A stretch of 64,000 bases of DNA from Anthostomella pinea. Taxonomy: Eukaryota > Ascomycota > Sordariomycetes > Xylariales > Xylariaceae. Location of the stretch: positions 310,001 to 374,000 of the forward strand of contig CAUWAG010000008.1 of the NCBI GenBank assembly GCA_963556695.1. The letters run 5' to 3'. Under the pieces are notes generated by a model. It searched no databases. It was not told where the DNA came from and worked only from the letters and a program-made list of their open reading frames with translations. The translations under genes and the position numbers were made by a program. Shown piece by piece: positions 1 to 11,400 of the stretch. The number at the start of each line of letters is the position of its first letter. Positions within the stretch are counted from its first letter, which is position 1.

Positions 1-1095
1 GCACGCCATCACGATGCCGCAGGATGCTGAGATCCTGAGGCGGCGCAGGAGAGAGATGCTGGCTGCCCTGATCGCAATTGGCCTTGACCCTGAGAGATCG
101 ATCCTCTTCTATCAGTCTTCGGTACGTCGAGCCAGCCCCTTAGACACTTGACCAGTTAGATTGACCCAGATATCACTTGACAGGTATCGCAACACGCCGA
201 GTTGATGTGGATTCTGAGCTGCACGGCTTCGATGGGCTATCTGAGCAGAATGACGCAGTGGAAGGTCAGTCAGCCCTGGCGATGTCTGTTGCCCATTACA
301 TTGCTAACGCTCCTTGTAGAGTAAGCTTCAGATGAGCAACAAGGGTGAGGATCTCGACGATGCTGCCGCTGCGAGACTCAAGCTCGGGCTGTTCTCGTAC
401 CCGGTACTGCAAGCAGCGGATATACTCGTCCACGGCGCCACACACGTGCCCGTCGGCCATGACCAGAAACAGCACTTGGAGTTCGCACGGGAGTGTGCGA
501 CCAACTTCAACCATAAATTCGCCAATGTACTCGTCCCTCCAGAGACCGTACTCAGTACGTACTGGAATTCCGACCCCACGGTCGACATCAGTCCACACAT
601 AGTGGGCGGTTCTAACACAAATATCTAGCCAATTCGCCGCGCGTCATGTCTCTCATGAACCCGAACAACAAGATGTCCAAATCAGCACCGAACGAGAAGT
701 CCCGCATCCTCATCATGGCGGAGCCGCAGGAGATCCACCAGCGCATCATGGGCGCCGTGACCGACTTCGAGAACGTCGTGACCTACGAGCCGCGAAGACG
801 TCCCGGCGTTGCCAACCTGCTGGAGCTGCTTGCGCAGTGCAGCCCGAACTACGTGGCGCCCGCCGTGCTGGCCGAGAAGATGGCAGGGGCCAGCCTCGGC
901 GAGCTGAAGCAGCAGGTCTCCCGGGCGGTGACTGCTGAGCTGGGCGGTATCCGTGATCGCTACCACGACTTGCTGTCGCGGCACGGGGGCAAGTACCTCG
1001 ACGAGATCGAAGAGGCCGGGGCCGAGAAGGCGAGGAAGAGCGCGGAGGAAACTATGAGGGCTGTACGATATGCCGTGGGATTGTCGTCCCGTTAG
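1..1095 (+). CDS. MSW1: Mitochondrial tryptophanyl-tRNA synthetase, 3' part
   Basis: Charges mitochondrial tRNA-Trp with tryptophan. The gene runs in from the left edge, so the N-terminus with the HIGH-type motif is missing. Exons are <1-121, 184-264, 320-554 and 629-1095, with introns 122-183, 265-319 and 555-628, all GT-AG; the frame is kept across each junction (codons start at base 2). The class I signature KMSKS lies at about 670-690 ([15 protein letters not shown]). Before it, the [20 protein letters not shown] stretch and the GHDQKQHLE segment are typical of bacterial/mitochondrial TrpRS rather than the cytosolic enzyme. The stop is TAG at 1093-1095. No terminator signal was identified. 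I am confident in family and strand; the mitochondrial assignment follows from the bacterial-type sequence. Confidence 0.93.
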
Positions 1096-1858
1096 ACATA
1101 CATGTACGATGGTGTAATATATGGTACTTAAAAGGCCTGTAAGTGTGACTATGACTACCTGCAAGTCTTGCGGTTAGTTGATCGGGTCTACACTCAGGTC
1201 AAACACGTTTAATAGGGTCGGATGGTAGGTAGACTGAGCTTTTTGCAGTACTGGGTACTTAACGCAGTCTTCCTTGCCTCCTCTAATGATATATGCAACC
1301 GGCCCATTCCAGCAGCATTTCCTCAGCACGACGACTTTTCCATGCCACCACCTAAGATTAAAAAAGTTGCACCTACCCCCCTTTCCGCCGTTCTGTAACA
1401 CGACGAAAAGGCCGTCAACGTATAGCAGAAAGGCATTCAGGCGGAGGAAACGAGTTGTCTCAAGAGAAATGCCCATACCACCATTTCTTTCTGCCGCTTC
1501 TTTTCATCCCCTCCCTATCATCACTGTCACAACAGCAGCAGCAGCAGCAGCCTCGCCGACCTCGGCTCCTCGTTCATTCGAAGAACAATATCCCGGGCTG
1601 TGCCTGCAACCAAGGCACCTATCTCTGATCCCTACAGCATACCAGATATCAGGGAAATAGTCACAAAGCACAAAAAAACAGTAGAAAAATCATTCGAGGC
1701 TCACCAACTGGTTGATGTGGCGGATCAAGAAGAGCAAGAGACCGCCAAGCATTCCCTGCTGAGGGGTTCTATCTAATGTACAAACGGGATCGTCATCGTC
1801 TATCATCTATATACGACATCCACAGAGAGCAGCACCTAGGACCTGGAAACCCATAAAC
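1096..1858. other. Intergenic, convergent 3' regions
   Basis: This lies between the stops of TrpRS (+) and the NADH dehydrogenase (-). It holds a (CAG)6 microsatellite at 1533-1550. A 128-codon open frame at 1274-1660 is low-complexity and has no recognisable family feature, so I do not call it a gene. Both flanking 3' UTRs must fall here. Confidence 0.6.
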
Positions 1859-3505
1859 CTAGAACCGTGAGATGTCCCTTCCAAATATCCACGACATGGC
1901 CCAGTACACGGGCACCATGATCTTGTTCCGTAGACTCATGCTCTTGGTGAGGTACGCCGTGCGCCACAGTACCCAAGCCGCCCAGCCCGTCAGCTCGTCG
2001 GCGCTGCTCTGGTGGATGGCTGTCCAGTTGCCCAGGTACGTCATCGTGCCCCAGTTCTTGAACTTGAATGGGGTTTGGTCGACGTCTCCCTTGTTGAGCC
2101 GCTTCGCCAGGTGCGTCGCCTGCTGACTCGCCACCTGTGCGGTGGCTGGTAAGCCCTGCCCCTTTATGACGGTGCAGTCGCCAATGCCGTATACGTCCGG
2201 CAACAGACTGCCCTTGACCATCTCGTTTGCGTTTTCTTGCGAGCCCGCTGGTACCATGGTGACGCGTAGATGCGAGTCGGTGACGATGCTTTTGGTCTTG
2301 GGATCTTTCTGTATTTGCATCTCTTCTGCCGAGAAAGCATCGCCCGAGGGCGATAGGCGCTGAATGACTTTCGATTCCATCTTCTTGACCAGAGGGTTCT
2401 GCATCAGTCCCGTACTCCAGACCACGATACCAGCTCCGACCTCTTCTTCGCCATACTCCTGGATCTTCAATTTTAGGCAGCCTTCGCAGTCCTCGTCAGG
2501 CCGGATCCGTGTCAGATGATGCTCTGTCTTGACGGCAATGCCCTCTCGCCCGAACGTGTCCATAGCGTATTTCGCCAGTTTCTGGTCGAACATGGGCAGT
2601 ACTTTCGGCGCGACGTCGTAGACGGTGATGTTGACGAGCTTAATCAGATCCGGGTATGTTTTCGCAAGGTCCTCGTGTACCAGATCATGTAGCTCGGCGG
2701 CAAACTCGATTCCTGTAGGCCCACCACCCACGATGGCGAAATGAAGCAACTTGCGCTTCTCCTCGTTAGTGGTGATCGGTAGAGTTGCCTTCTCGAAGCT
2801 CTGTAGCACTTTCATGCGGATCTTTCGGGCGTCACCAATGTCCCTCAGGAAGTTGGCGTGCTCCTTGACGCCTTCGATGCCGAAAGTCTGGCTGTATGCC
2901 CCTACTGCGACGACGAGCTTGTCATACTGGACGTCAAACATAGGACCTTTCTCGGCGGGATCTTGCGAGCGTTTCATTAATAGCCTCGTTCTTGAGGCTA
3001 GGTCATCGGACGTGTTGGCTTCAACGTGGATGGTCTTGCGACTGAAGTCAATATCATCGGCCCATCCCTGGTGGAAGTTGACCAGACCCAGTCTCCGTAC
3101 GGACTCAAGTACGGCGCGGAACTCCAGCGTCCCAACCGATGTGCCAGCAAGCAGTGGGGTGAAGACGAAGTAGGAGCGCGGAGATATTATGATCCTCTCA
3201 AACTTGTTTGGATCCAGCGTCCTTGCAAAAGCATAGCCAGCCCATCCGGAACCCAGGATTACGACTCGTTCCTTTTTGTCTGAGCAAACAATTAGAACGA
3301 GTTCCTGTGAAGTTTCTTCCTCGACAGTGTTGGAATACCCACTCAACGCGTTTCCCTCGGTTGTGACAGTGCTGGCCATGCGCAGGCCTCCCACAGTCTG
3401 TCGTCCATAGTTATATGCTGCGCGAGTCAACACCACGCCCGCTGGCCTCACCATGGCCAGACGCCCAACGGCCTGAACACCACTTTGCAATGGAGTGGTC
3501 GCCAT
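1859..3505 (-). CDS. Alternative (type II) NADH:ubiquinone oxidoreductase
   Basis: Single-subunit, non-proton-pumping NADH dehydrogenase of the mitochondrial inner membrane; it passes electrons from NADH to ubiquinone via FAD. The N-terminus is rich in R, A and S, like a targeting peptide. The first Rossmann motif (VVILGSGWAGYAFAR) binds FAD and the second (AIVGGGPTGIEFAAEL) binds NADH. The C-terminus has the aromatic membrane-associating stretch usual in NDH-2. No EF-hand insertion is evident. The reading frame is open throughout (548 codons), but bases 3342 to 3280 on the minus strand look like a 63-nt in-frame intron (GTGGGT...TTCTAAT...CTCAG). Removing it joins ...EGNAL to NKKERVVILGSG and gives about 527 aa. 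Whether the enzyme faces the matrix or the intermembrane space cannot be told from sequence alone. Confidence 0.92.
   Translation of the reverse strand: MATTPLQSGVQAVGRLAMVRPAGVVLTRAAYNYGRQTVGGLRMASTVTTEGNALSGYSNTVEEETSQELVLIVCSDKKERVVILGSGWAGYAFARTLDPNKFERIIISPRSYFVFTPLLAGTSVGTLEFRAVLESVRRLGLVNFHQGWADDIDFSRKTIHVEANTSDDLASRTRLLMKRSQDPAEKGPMFDVQYDKLVVAVGAYSQTFGIEGVKEHANFLRDIGDARKIRMKVLQSFEKATLPITTNEEKRKLLHFAIVGGGPTGIEFAAELHDLVHEDLAKTYPDLIKLVNITVYDVAPKVLPMFDQKLAKYAMDTFGREGIAVKTEHHLTRIRPDEDCEGCLKLKIQEYGEEEVGAGIVVWSTGLMQNPLVKKMESKVIQRLSPSGDAFSAEEMQIQKDPKTKSIVTDSHLRVTMVPAGSQENANEMVKGSLLPDVYGIGDCTVIKGQGLPATAQVASQQATHLAKRLNKGDVDQTPFKFKNWGTMTYLGNWTAIHQSSADELTGWAAWVLWRTAYLTKSMSLRNKIMVPVYWAMSWIFGRDISRF
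3280..3342 (-). other. Probable in-frame intron in NDH-2 gene
   Basis: The minus strand reads GTGGGT at the 5' end, TTCTAATTG as a branch-site candidate 11-18 nt before the end, and TGCTCAG at the 3' end. It is 63 nt, a multiple of 3 without a stop, so it is invisible to ORF finding. The peptide it would encode (GYSNTVEEETSQELVLIVCSD) has no counterpart I know of between the presequence and the FAD-binding strand in this family. Confidence 0.65.
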
Positions 3506-4167
3506 GAATAGTCAATTGACAGTGCAGTCCCAGGAGCTCTCGGGTCTAGCTTGTCATGTTTTATGCAAGCTGAAGGTTGAATTCCGTGTTCCAAGCGGGC
3601 CTCGTCCTAAACCCGTGTTGTAAACGTGACGTCAAGTTGACGAGAAAGCTCCGAGATGCCGCAGCAACTGCCCCGGTGGGCACCTGGCCCTTAACAGCAC
3701 TGGGGTTTCAGCGACCATCAGCGCCTGAAGCCGCCCTATCCTCCCTAAGCCGCCCTAAGTTGGAACCCACAACGCTTCCTTCCCATCCAGCCAGCCGGCG
3801 CCCAATACTCCCCCTTCCCCCTTCCCCCTATGGCAACTGCCAAGCACGGCAAGTGCCATCATTGGTTCGTGCATTTATTACTAATAAGGGCTCCAACCTC
3901 GTAAGGTACAAGCTTTCGCCGCCGCCCTCGAAGACAAACCTCACCCAGACTCATCAGAACCCTCATATTCTCGAATCAGCCGTTGTCGGTTCCGTAAAAC
4001 ATAGTGCGATACCGCCCATCGAAAGAAGAGCGGTGACGCTGGGAGAAGACTTGACAGAGCAACAATTGTCACAGACTCGCTGAAGTCTACACCGCCGACG
4101 CGAAGGATGCCTGCCTGTTATTTGGCTTATAAGCAAGTGCTCTAATTCACGCGATTGAGGCCTGACC
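3506..4167. promoter_or_regulatory. Shared upstream region of divergent NDH-2 and F-box-like genes
   Basis: This is a 662-bp head-to-head gap that must contain both promoters. It has pyrimidine-rich runs around 3780-3830 (CCCCCTTCCCCCTTCCCCC), common near fungal transcription starts. The open frame at 3577-4083 looks like chance coding in a CT-rich promoter. No specific factor site was assigned. Confidence 0.5.
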
Positions 4168-5749
4168 ATGGGCTATCACGAGCAGCATTGTGAGTGCTCA
4201 CAACACTATTCGGGACTTTGCTCGTACTCATGGGCTTGGCAGGCCAGATCTGCGGCATATCCTTCAACATCGGCCGCATCAGAAGGCAGGGTAAACATTG
4301 CTCATCAGCCGTAGCAAATTGTACCACCTGCTAAATTCGCACAGGCGAACCCGAAAGCGCAGCTTGGCAGTACTATCACGATGACTTCATCACACTGGGG
4401 GACGTCGAAGACGACCCCCTAGACGAAGGGTGCTCGAATGTTCCTCGAGTTCCCGGAACGACCGACATGGACTTGATCGAGCACATTGCAGGTCCTAACT
4501 GCACATGCACGCTTGGCTACTCAGGGTGGCGCATTACAGCCGAGGAGATGCAAGAACGCCTGCAATGCCAATGCCTAGCACCCAAGCAAGAAGGCTGGCA
4601 GCCCGAGCCCGGCGATGAGGAGTTCGAGATTGAAGCCCAGCATTGTTGGCTCACGGGAATCAGCAAGCAAGGGACGATCGAATTCGAGGTCGAGGGTTTG
4701 GAGCCTGTTAGACACGGTCTTGGGAGTACTGAGATCGACAATAGCAGTCGGGAAGGTGTACGAACTTCATCACGTCCTTATCTCCAGCAGTTGACGCGAG
4801 CTGACTTGCGTAGACATCACTTGATGGAGATTACGCACTGCCAATACATCCGCATTGCTTTGTCATGTATACGCGTATGAGTAAAGAGAAGCTGGGCAAG
4901 GTCGACATAGACGGGCTTTGGAGGTTGCGAGAGGTAAGAGCTACCGGTTCGTTAGCCGTTGTTCACTTCGCATATGAAGCTGACTTGCTTCAGACTGCAG
5001 GTAACTACCAAACCCGCTTCATGGACTTTCCGCGACGCTGCGACGTCGATGAAGTAAGCGAGCAGTGGCATAACTGTGTTCCCGGCACAGAGTATCTTGC
5101 CTCGGATCCGCTTCACGTCTCAGGCTTGGAGGACATGCTCACATCCTGCGAAGATGAAATAAGCACTGCAACGGATGTCGTCTTCGAAGCGAGGGTCTCT
5201 GCCAGCGATGGCAGTGATCCCTTTGTGCAGCTATCGCCAGAGTTGCGTCACATGCTGTTCCCCTATCTAGATCGCTCCGACGTGGCGAACATGCGCCTGG
5301 CCTCGCGGGGCTTCGGTCAGTTACCCCAAACATACTTCCATCAGCTCATCTCATTCGACATGCCATGGTTGTGGGAGGTCGAATTTATGAAGGACAAGAT
5401 AATGGACTGGCACGCCCTTTGGCGGAAGCTGTCCGCTGCAGATGGCGGCTCGGACGTTGACGATAAGGAACGCAAACGGTGGCATGACACCCTAGCTGAA
5501 AAATACGCTGGTCTCCAAGAAGAGGTCAACCGGGAAAGCCTTGCTTACGCTTCCGTCGAGTGGTTCAAGCGCTGGGATACGATTCATGATGAGGCTCTTG
5601 CGGAGACGGAAGCTATCGACGAAGTTGGGATGTGGCCTGCTCGAAAGACAGGCGAGTTGCGAGGACTGAGGAACAGACGGCGCATATGGGGGGATCTGGA
5701 GGAGATCATGAGGCGAATCGCCAGACTTCCGCCAGATGAGGAGGCGTGA
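4168..5749 (+). CDS. F-box-like domain protein, filamentous-fungal family
   Basis: Predicted 452 aa from five exons: 4168-4189, 4243-4290, 4345-4757, 4814-4933 and 4994-5749. The introns are short GT-AG; the fourth (4934-4993, 60 nt) is in frame and hidden. Phases join cleanly and rebuild family blocks: HCQICGISFNIGRIR at the N-terminus, HPHCFVMYTRMSKEK in the middle (split by frame in the raw sequence), then RFMDFPRRCDVDEVSEQW. An F-box-like helix (SPELRHMLFPYLDRSDVANM) follows near residue 285. After it comes a conserved W-rich tail (FDMPWLWEVEF). The family is common in Pezizomycotina and mostly uncharacterised; a role as SCF adaptor is inference. The Cys pairs near the N-terminus may bind metal. 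Confidence 0.8.
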
Positions 5750-6659
5750 TGTTGGTCTCTCGGCAGCGTCTAGCAAGGACCTCGGAGAGATGGCTGGGCG
5801 ACACGCGGGACTGCTTCGATGATCTTGCCGTCACTCCAGCTACGCTTGGCCATTTCTGTCAAAGGAGACAGTGGATGTGAAGGCAAGCACAGCAGCGGCA
5901 AGCGTGGGAATGTTATCAAGAGCACCCACCGGCAGCAGATCTCAAGAGCATACAGATTGGACAGCGCTGCCGAGAGGAACCAAGGTACACTCGACCACCA
6001 GCTGTTTCAACTTGAGCCTTGCTCAACCTAAACATCATGCCTACCGAGGTGGATACCCTTACCCAAGAACTTGGCGTTGCTGTACGCAAAGTCTAACAGA
6101 ATAAAACGCCCTCACGCCACAAATCATCTTAATCCACGAAAACCTTGACCATGGCGTCTGCAGGCTCAGGCAGATGCGTTACACGCCGAGCGGCGTGCAA
6201 GCAACGACTTGCCCATAAATCCAGAGTTTCCTCGAGTGGCGTATAGTATAGCATGTTGTCGACGACACCGGCAACTGCGAATGATTTCTAGCTTTCTTCC
6301 TCGGCGTCTGTTGCTGCTCAAGGTTGCAGCCACCAGGCGCAAAAATGGGTCCCTAGCCCGCCTCCTGAGCACATAACCTGCAAACGCTACATCTACACGC
6401 GCAAATATTGTGGGCTGAGTCTTATTAAAGACACACAGCTCCCGGCTCCCTGCTCCCTGCTCCTTTCTCCCTTGACCACACATGAAAAGCAAGCCAAAAC
6501 TGTCGACCATCCTTCCCCTCAGCGTACCACAGCAGTATAAAGTCTTGATCCGAGATTACTCGGCAGCATTACTGCCGTAGATACGCGCCATCGACCCCCG
6601 ATTCCGGAAAGCACCTAGGTGCTCACACGCATACCCAGGTCCATCCTGGCTCGCTAAGG
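5750..6659. other. Intergenic, no gene seen
   Basis: This is the 3' flank of the F-box-like gene. Open frames here are short, overlap on both strands and show no family motif. No RNA gene or repeat was recognised. Confidence 0.5.
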
Positions 6660-7260
6660 GCATTACCAAGTGCACCAATAACACCGCCGACAACATCATC
6701 TTCGAGCACACCGCAGAGGCACCACCCGCAACATGCCGGTCTCTGCAGCGCTCCCGAGGGGCATGACCCTGGCGATCACGTTCCGTTCGTGGATGGCCTG
6801 GAACTCTTCCGATACCATGTTGTCGAGGAAGAAGAACGCCTGGACGACGGCGACTTCTCTACGCATGTCGAGCAGTGTATCGCAGACTACGCGGTACTCA
6901 CCAGAACTTCGGCTTTTCCCGCGTTCTCGGCGCTCTGGGTTAGCGTCCGCTTTCTCTGTACGCTTTCGAGAAGATCTGTACGTATCTGGGCCAGGTGTAT
7001 TTTCTTTTCGTCATCGTGATCGGCTAATGAATGAGGACTGTTCAGATGGCAATGGTTCCTCCGAATACGACAAGATGTTCAGCAGGCTCGATCGGGACCG
7101 CAAGATTGTCGGGGAAGATGTTATGTGGGCTAGGGAAATTCTCGCCAGAACTATTGAGGAACACCAGGGTGGACAGGACGTTCTCTTCGACAAGCTCGGT
7201 TGGGACACACTTTTCGTCCTGCCACCCTGCCTGCATCTGTCACATGGCCACGTGTGGTGA
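6660..7260 (+). pseudogene. Damaged gene-like stretch, unknown family
   Basis: Three coding-looking segments lie in different frames. The first (about 6660-6890) is acidic and reads ...HVPFVDGLELFRYHVVEEEE. The second (about 6900-6975) reads NFGFSRVLGALG, then a TAG, then LYAFEKIC. The third begins after a good splice pair (GTACGT at about 6979, TTCAG at 7045) and reads DGNGSSEYDKMFSRLDRDRK. No splice choice I could find joins the first two without a frameshift, and the TAG interrupts the second. Either there is an intron arrangement I missed or the gene is broken. The family was not recognised. Confidence 0.3.
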
Positions 7261-7261
7261 C

Positions 7262-8443
7262 TGCAGAAATGACTTCGTCGTTGTACGTGAAGAACAAAGG
7301 AAACTATAAAGGTAGCTAGGAGACGTTGATCACGTGGTGCTGTCTAGTGTGACACAATGCGTATATAGCCACTGTGTCCTCATTAGATCAATATCACCAG
7401 CTCTGACCATCACGATAAACAATATCCGCGGCCTACGTCTCAGGTTCGTTCAGAACTGGAACCTCATAACAATTAGTGAAAATTTGAGTTGCTTTCTCGT
7501 CATCACTTCAGCCAGCAGGTATAACGCTGAGAACCGCGCCCAGGAACGCGTTGAGAAACGATTAATATAAGTTCCGCCCAAATAGAGTCACCGTAATGGA
7601 GATGCCGTACGGACTTAGTGGCATTCAAACAAGAAGTTGAACTCTCGATTCAGGTGGCAACCTGAGGAGTGAGACACATAGCTACATAGGATGCGTTGCT
7701 CGGAAGACAGGCACCTGAGATCTTCAACCACGTGGCACAATACTACACACCTACTTTTGTACGACGAGGGGTTGACCGCTCCGTCGCACCTTACCCAGAC
7801 ATACCCTACAACTCTGCACATGCCATGCCGAACAGTCCTACAAGTAGGCAAGAGTCCGAGTCCAGAATGGAGAAAGACACAGCCGAATGAGACTTTTGAG
7901 CGGCAGTCTGGTGCCATCTCCAAGTGTCTTGAAAAGGTCATGTTATCTCGTCAGATTTCAGAATGTGGGAAATGTTGGTTGATGCTGGACAGTTGTCGAG
8001 CGAGCTGGGAAAGACTGGTTCGTAAGTTCACGCCATCCGAGTCTGACGCAGACGGCCTCATCAAATCGATTCTAACCCTAGCAGCAAAGCGAGTCAGTAC
8101 CAAGCAAGGGCATATCCTCTTGGTATAACTTTCGCTAAACGCGGAATAGACCTTTCCACTATTTGTTCTCTGGAGAATGTAAAAACATCCAGTCATTTTT
8201 GATGGATTTCTGGGGCGAATCAATATGTCAAAACTTGAACCTTCGGTCAGGGTATTGCGAGTGTTTCCAGACGTTAGTGTGATGACCGATGTTGAGGTCG
8301 ACTGGGACAAGGGGCTCGAGATGTAGACACCAGTGCGAGGGACGCTAAAAAGTCAAGTTACACAAAACTCATCAAATTGGTATCAATCATGACATTCAAA
8401 CAATCAACTAAGCAACAGAAACTAGCTACACTACAAACACCAA
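7262..8443. other. Intergenic, no supported gene
   Basis: This lies between the damaged stretch and the end of midasin. Overlapping open frames on both strands (for example 7691-8128 + and 7951-8310 -) have no recognisable motif or splice structure. The last ~100 bases before 8444 should be the midasin 3' UTR. Confidence 0.5.
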
Positions 8444-11400
8444 TCAAGTATTGACCTCCGCGAACCAAGTCCTCAGCAGTCCCGCCAGTGCGCCAGGGAG
8501 CTCCTCGAGATTATGGACGATCAGGTAGTACTGGAAGGGGAACGTGTCGAGATAGTACTCGGTCTTGATCTCGTCGTTGCCCAGGAAGCGCACCTTCTTG
8601 AGCGTCAGCACGCTCTGGTCCTTCTTGTTCGTCGAGTCGTCCATGATGATGAACACGATCATGATGCGCTCTTCCAGCGCCTCGCGCAGCAGGACTCGGA
8701 TCTCCTCGTGCGCCGAGGAGGGTGTGAGACCATCGGACAGGATGAGGGCCAGCTGCCAGAGGTCTTCGGAGCCGCGGCTTGTGCTCTGAAGCCGGGCGAG
8801 ACGGAAACGCTCGATTGTTTGCCGAATGAGGAGCTGGATGTCGGTGTAGTCTTGCTGAAACGAGAACTTCTGCAGCACCTTCGCGCCGGCGTCATGGGAG
8901 GCAAATGGTTCCGTGAACTCATGAGCCATGAAGGTATTTGCGCCGAAGCCGAGAACACCAATCTGTCCAACTTCGAGCATGGTGAGTGCTCGCGACACCA
9001 TGACAAGTGACTCGAGTGCGAGCTCGCCGGAGCTGGATTCGCCCATACTCTTGCTGTCGTCGACACACAGTAAGATCTGGTACGACCGCTTGGTTGGGAT
9101 TGCCCTGCGCATCCAGATCTTGTCCCGCTTGTAGCTGGACGCGATGTATGGGATAATCCGCTTGATGTTGAGACGTTTGCCAGTTCGGTAAGAGCCCGAG
9201 AGTTTCGTAGATTGCGATGGGGTCAAGATCAGACGTAACTGGGAGGTGAGGGCTAGCGCGAGCGGGTGCGTCTTGCTTTGGAAGTTTGTCCACTGTTGCA
9301 TGGTTTCGTCAAAGTCCCTCAGCTTCAGGTCAGGCTCTGACAAGTAGGTTGACGATAACTGTGTAGAGGTTTCCTGGATCGTTTCCTCCACATCCTCCGG
9401 CACTGGCGCCCCGTTGGTTGGCGGCGTCTTTTCACGGTTGTATGCACCTTGGTGAGTTGACACCCCCGTGTGGCGCTCTTCCTTGGGCTCGTCTGGTTTG
9501 ACTTGTTGATCAAGAGGCTCTGACATGTCCATCTTGTCCGTGTCATTGCCATCTTGGTCTGACGCCTCATCCTCAGGTATTATTCGACTGTCGGCTGGTT
9601 GGTCTTCATCTTCGTCGATGGCCATGGCATCATCAATTGGCTGTGTCTGCTCTTCGGTAGCCGTGCCCATAGCTTGCGTGTCAGCAGCGGTTTCGTCATT
9701 CTCAAGATGCTGGAATTCTCGAATTGTGGATTCTTGCTCCGCGTTTGGCTTCTGCTCTCCGGGTTCGCTTTCTTGGGCCTCCTTGATTTCGCGTTGTTGT
9801 CTATGCCATTTCTCTAGAGCGTCACCTAGGGCTTTGAAAGGCTGGTTGGCCGACGATTCCATGGCGTCGTCGGGATTGGTCTGCGAAGATTCCTCTTGGG
9901 ATTTGGAAACACTGCCTGTCTGACCAGTCGACTTGTCTTGATCGGCTGCATTCTCGCCCATCTTTCCGTCCTCCTGCTGAGCGGCGCTATTCTGGGCGTT
10001 ATCTTGGTCCTCCCCTTCGTCGGCGTCCTGGTCTTGTCCACTGCTTTGAGCCTCACTCGGCGCCACGTTGTCCTTGCTGGGGTTGGAGTCATCAATGGAA
10101 GGCATCTCAGTCTTCTCTCGCTCTTCCGGAGACTCCTCTTGCTCTCCTTCGGCCTGTTCATCTGGCTGGACAGTTGCATTGTCTTCTTCCTCGTCGCCTT
10201 GCTCAATCTCGTCTTCATCTTTGTCGCCTTCTGCGGGCGCCTTTTCTATTTCGCCTTCTTCACCATCTTCGCTCCCCATGTCGCTTGTTCCCTTCTCGTA
10301 CTTTTCTTGCTGGTCGACATCTGAGAGCTTATCCAATTCATCATCGCTGATTGACGACAACGAGTCATCGTCGTTCCCGTCGATTTCCATGTCGTCCGGC
10401 AGAGCTAGTGTGTCCTGCTCCTGGACATTCTGGTCTTGCTGATTGGGCTCCTCTTGTTGTTGGACATCTTCGTTCTGCTCCGCTCCGAAATTCTCATCTA
10501 CGTCTTCGTCTCCTTCCTCGCCGTCATCTTCTGGCTCAGAATACTGGGCATCGGGTTGTTGGTCAGAAGCTATCGCCTCATCTTTCTTCTTCTGACCTTT
10601 GGACTTCTCTCCCTTTTGGTCTTTCTCGGCTTCTTCGTCATGCTTGTCGCCGTCCCACGTCTTCTCATCGACAGCGCTAGGGTCAAGGTCGTCCACATCG
10701 CCTGTCTCCTCATCCATATCGTCGTCGCTCCCCTCGTCTTCGCCGGACTTCGATCCGTTCTCATCATCCTCGCCATCACCTTCATTGTCGAGGTCACCTT
10801 CCAATTCTTCATCTGCCATGTCGACAGCATCCTTCTCGGCTTCCATCTCTTGGCCGGATTCTTTGTTCTTCTCCTCAGCTAGCTCGGTCAGGTCCTCGTC
10901 AGGCTCGACGTCTTTGCTAATATCCTTAGCGCCTTCTCCGTCGCCAAGCCCTGTTCCACTCTCAAGTTTGTCATCCTGACTCGATGTCTCTTCAGCCTTC
11001 TCCTTTGGCGTGCAGAAGCCTTGAGATGCAAGCTGCACAAAGCTGTTGCTCAGTGTGAATCCTAATTTGCAGGTAGTCTGGTGGACGCTGGTAAACTTCG
11101 CAATGCACTGGTTGCATATGGTCTGGTATTGATCCACAATGGGGAGAATCACTGCCATTAGAGATGTGGTCAGTTTGTTGGTGGCAGTGTCCTCGAGGTC
11201 AATATGCTTGATGAGTTGCAGAGTGTCTGCAATGCTCCTTTCGACCTTCTTCATGTGTAGAGCCCGAAGAGAGGCTGCCATGGTTTCGTTGTATTTTGTC
11301 AGCCACCCAGCATCGTCTTGCGAAGTAGGCAGCTTGGCTGTGGCCTTGCTAAATTGCTCGACAGCAACGAGAATACCATCGCAGAGGTTCTTGACACCAT

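Noticed and set aside
3577..4083. 168-codon open frame between NDH-2 and the F-box-like gene
   Set aside because: Lies in a CT-rich divergent promoter, low-complexity Pro/Ser product, no splice sites or family motif.
7691..8128. 145-codon frame upstream of the midasin 3' end
   Set aside because: Overlaps equally long frames on the other strand; composition looks non-coding.
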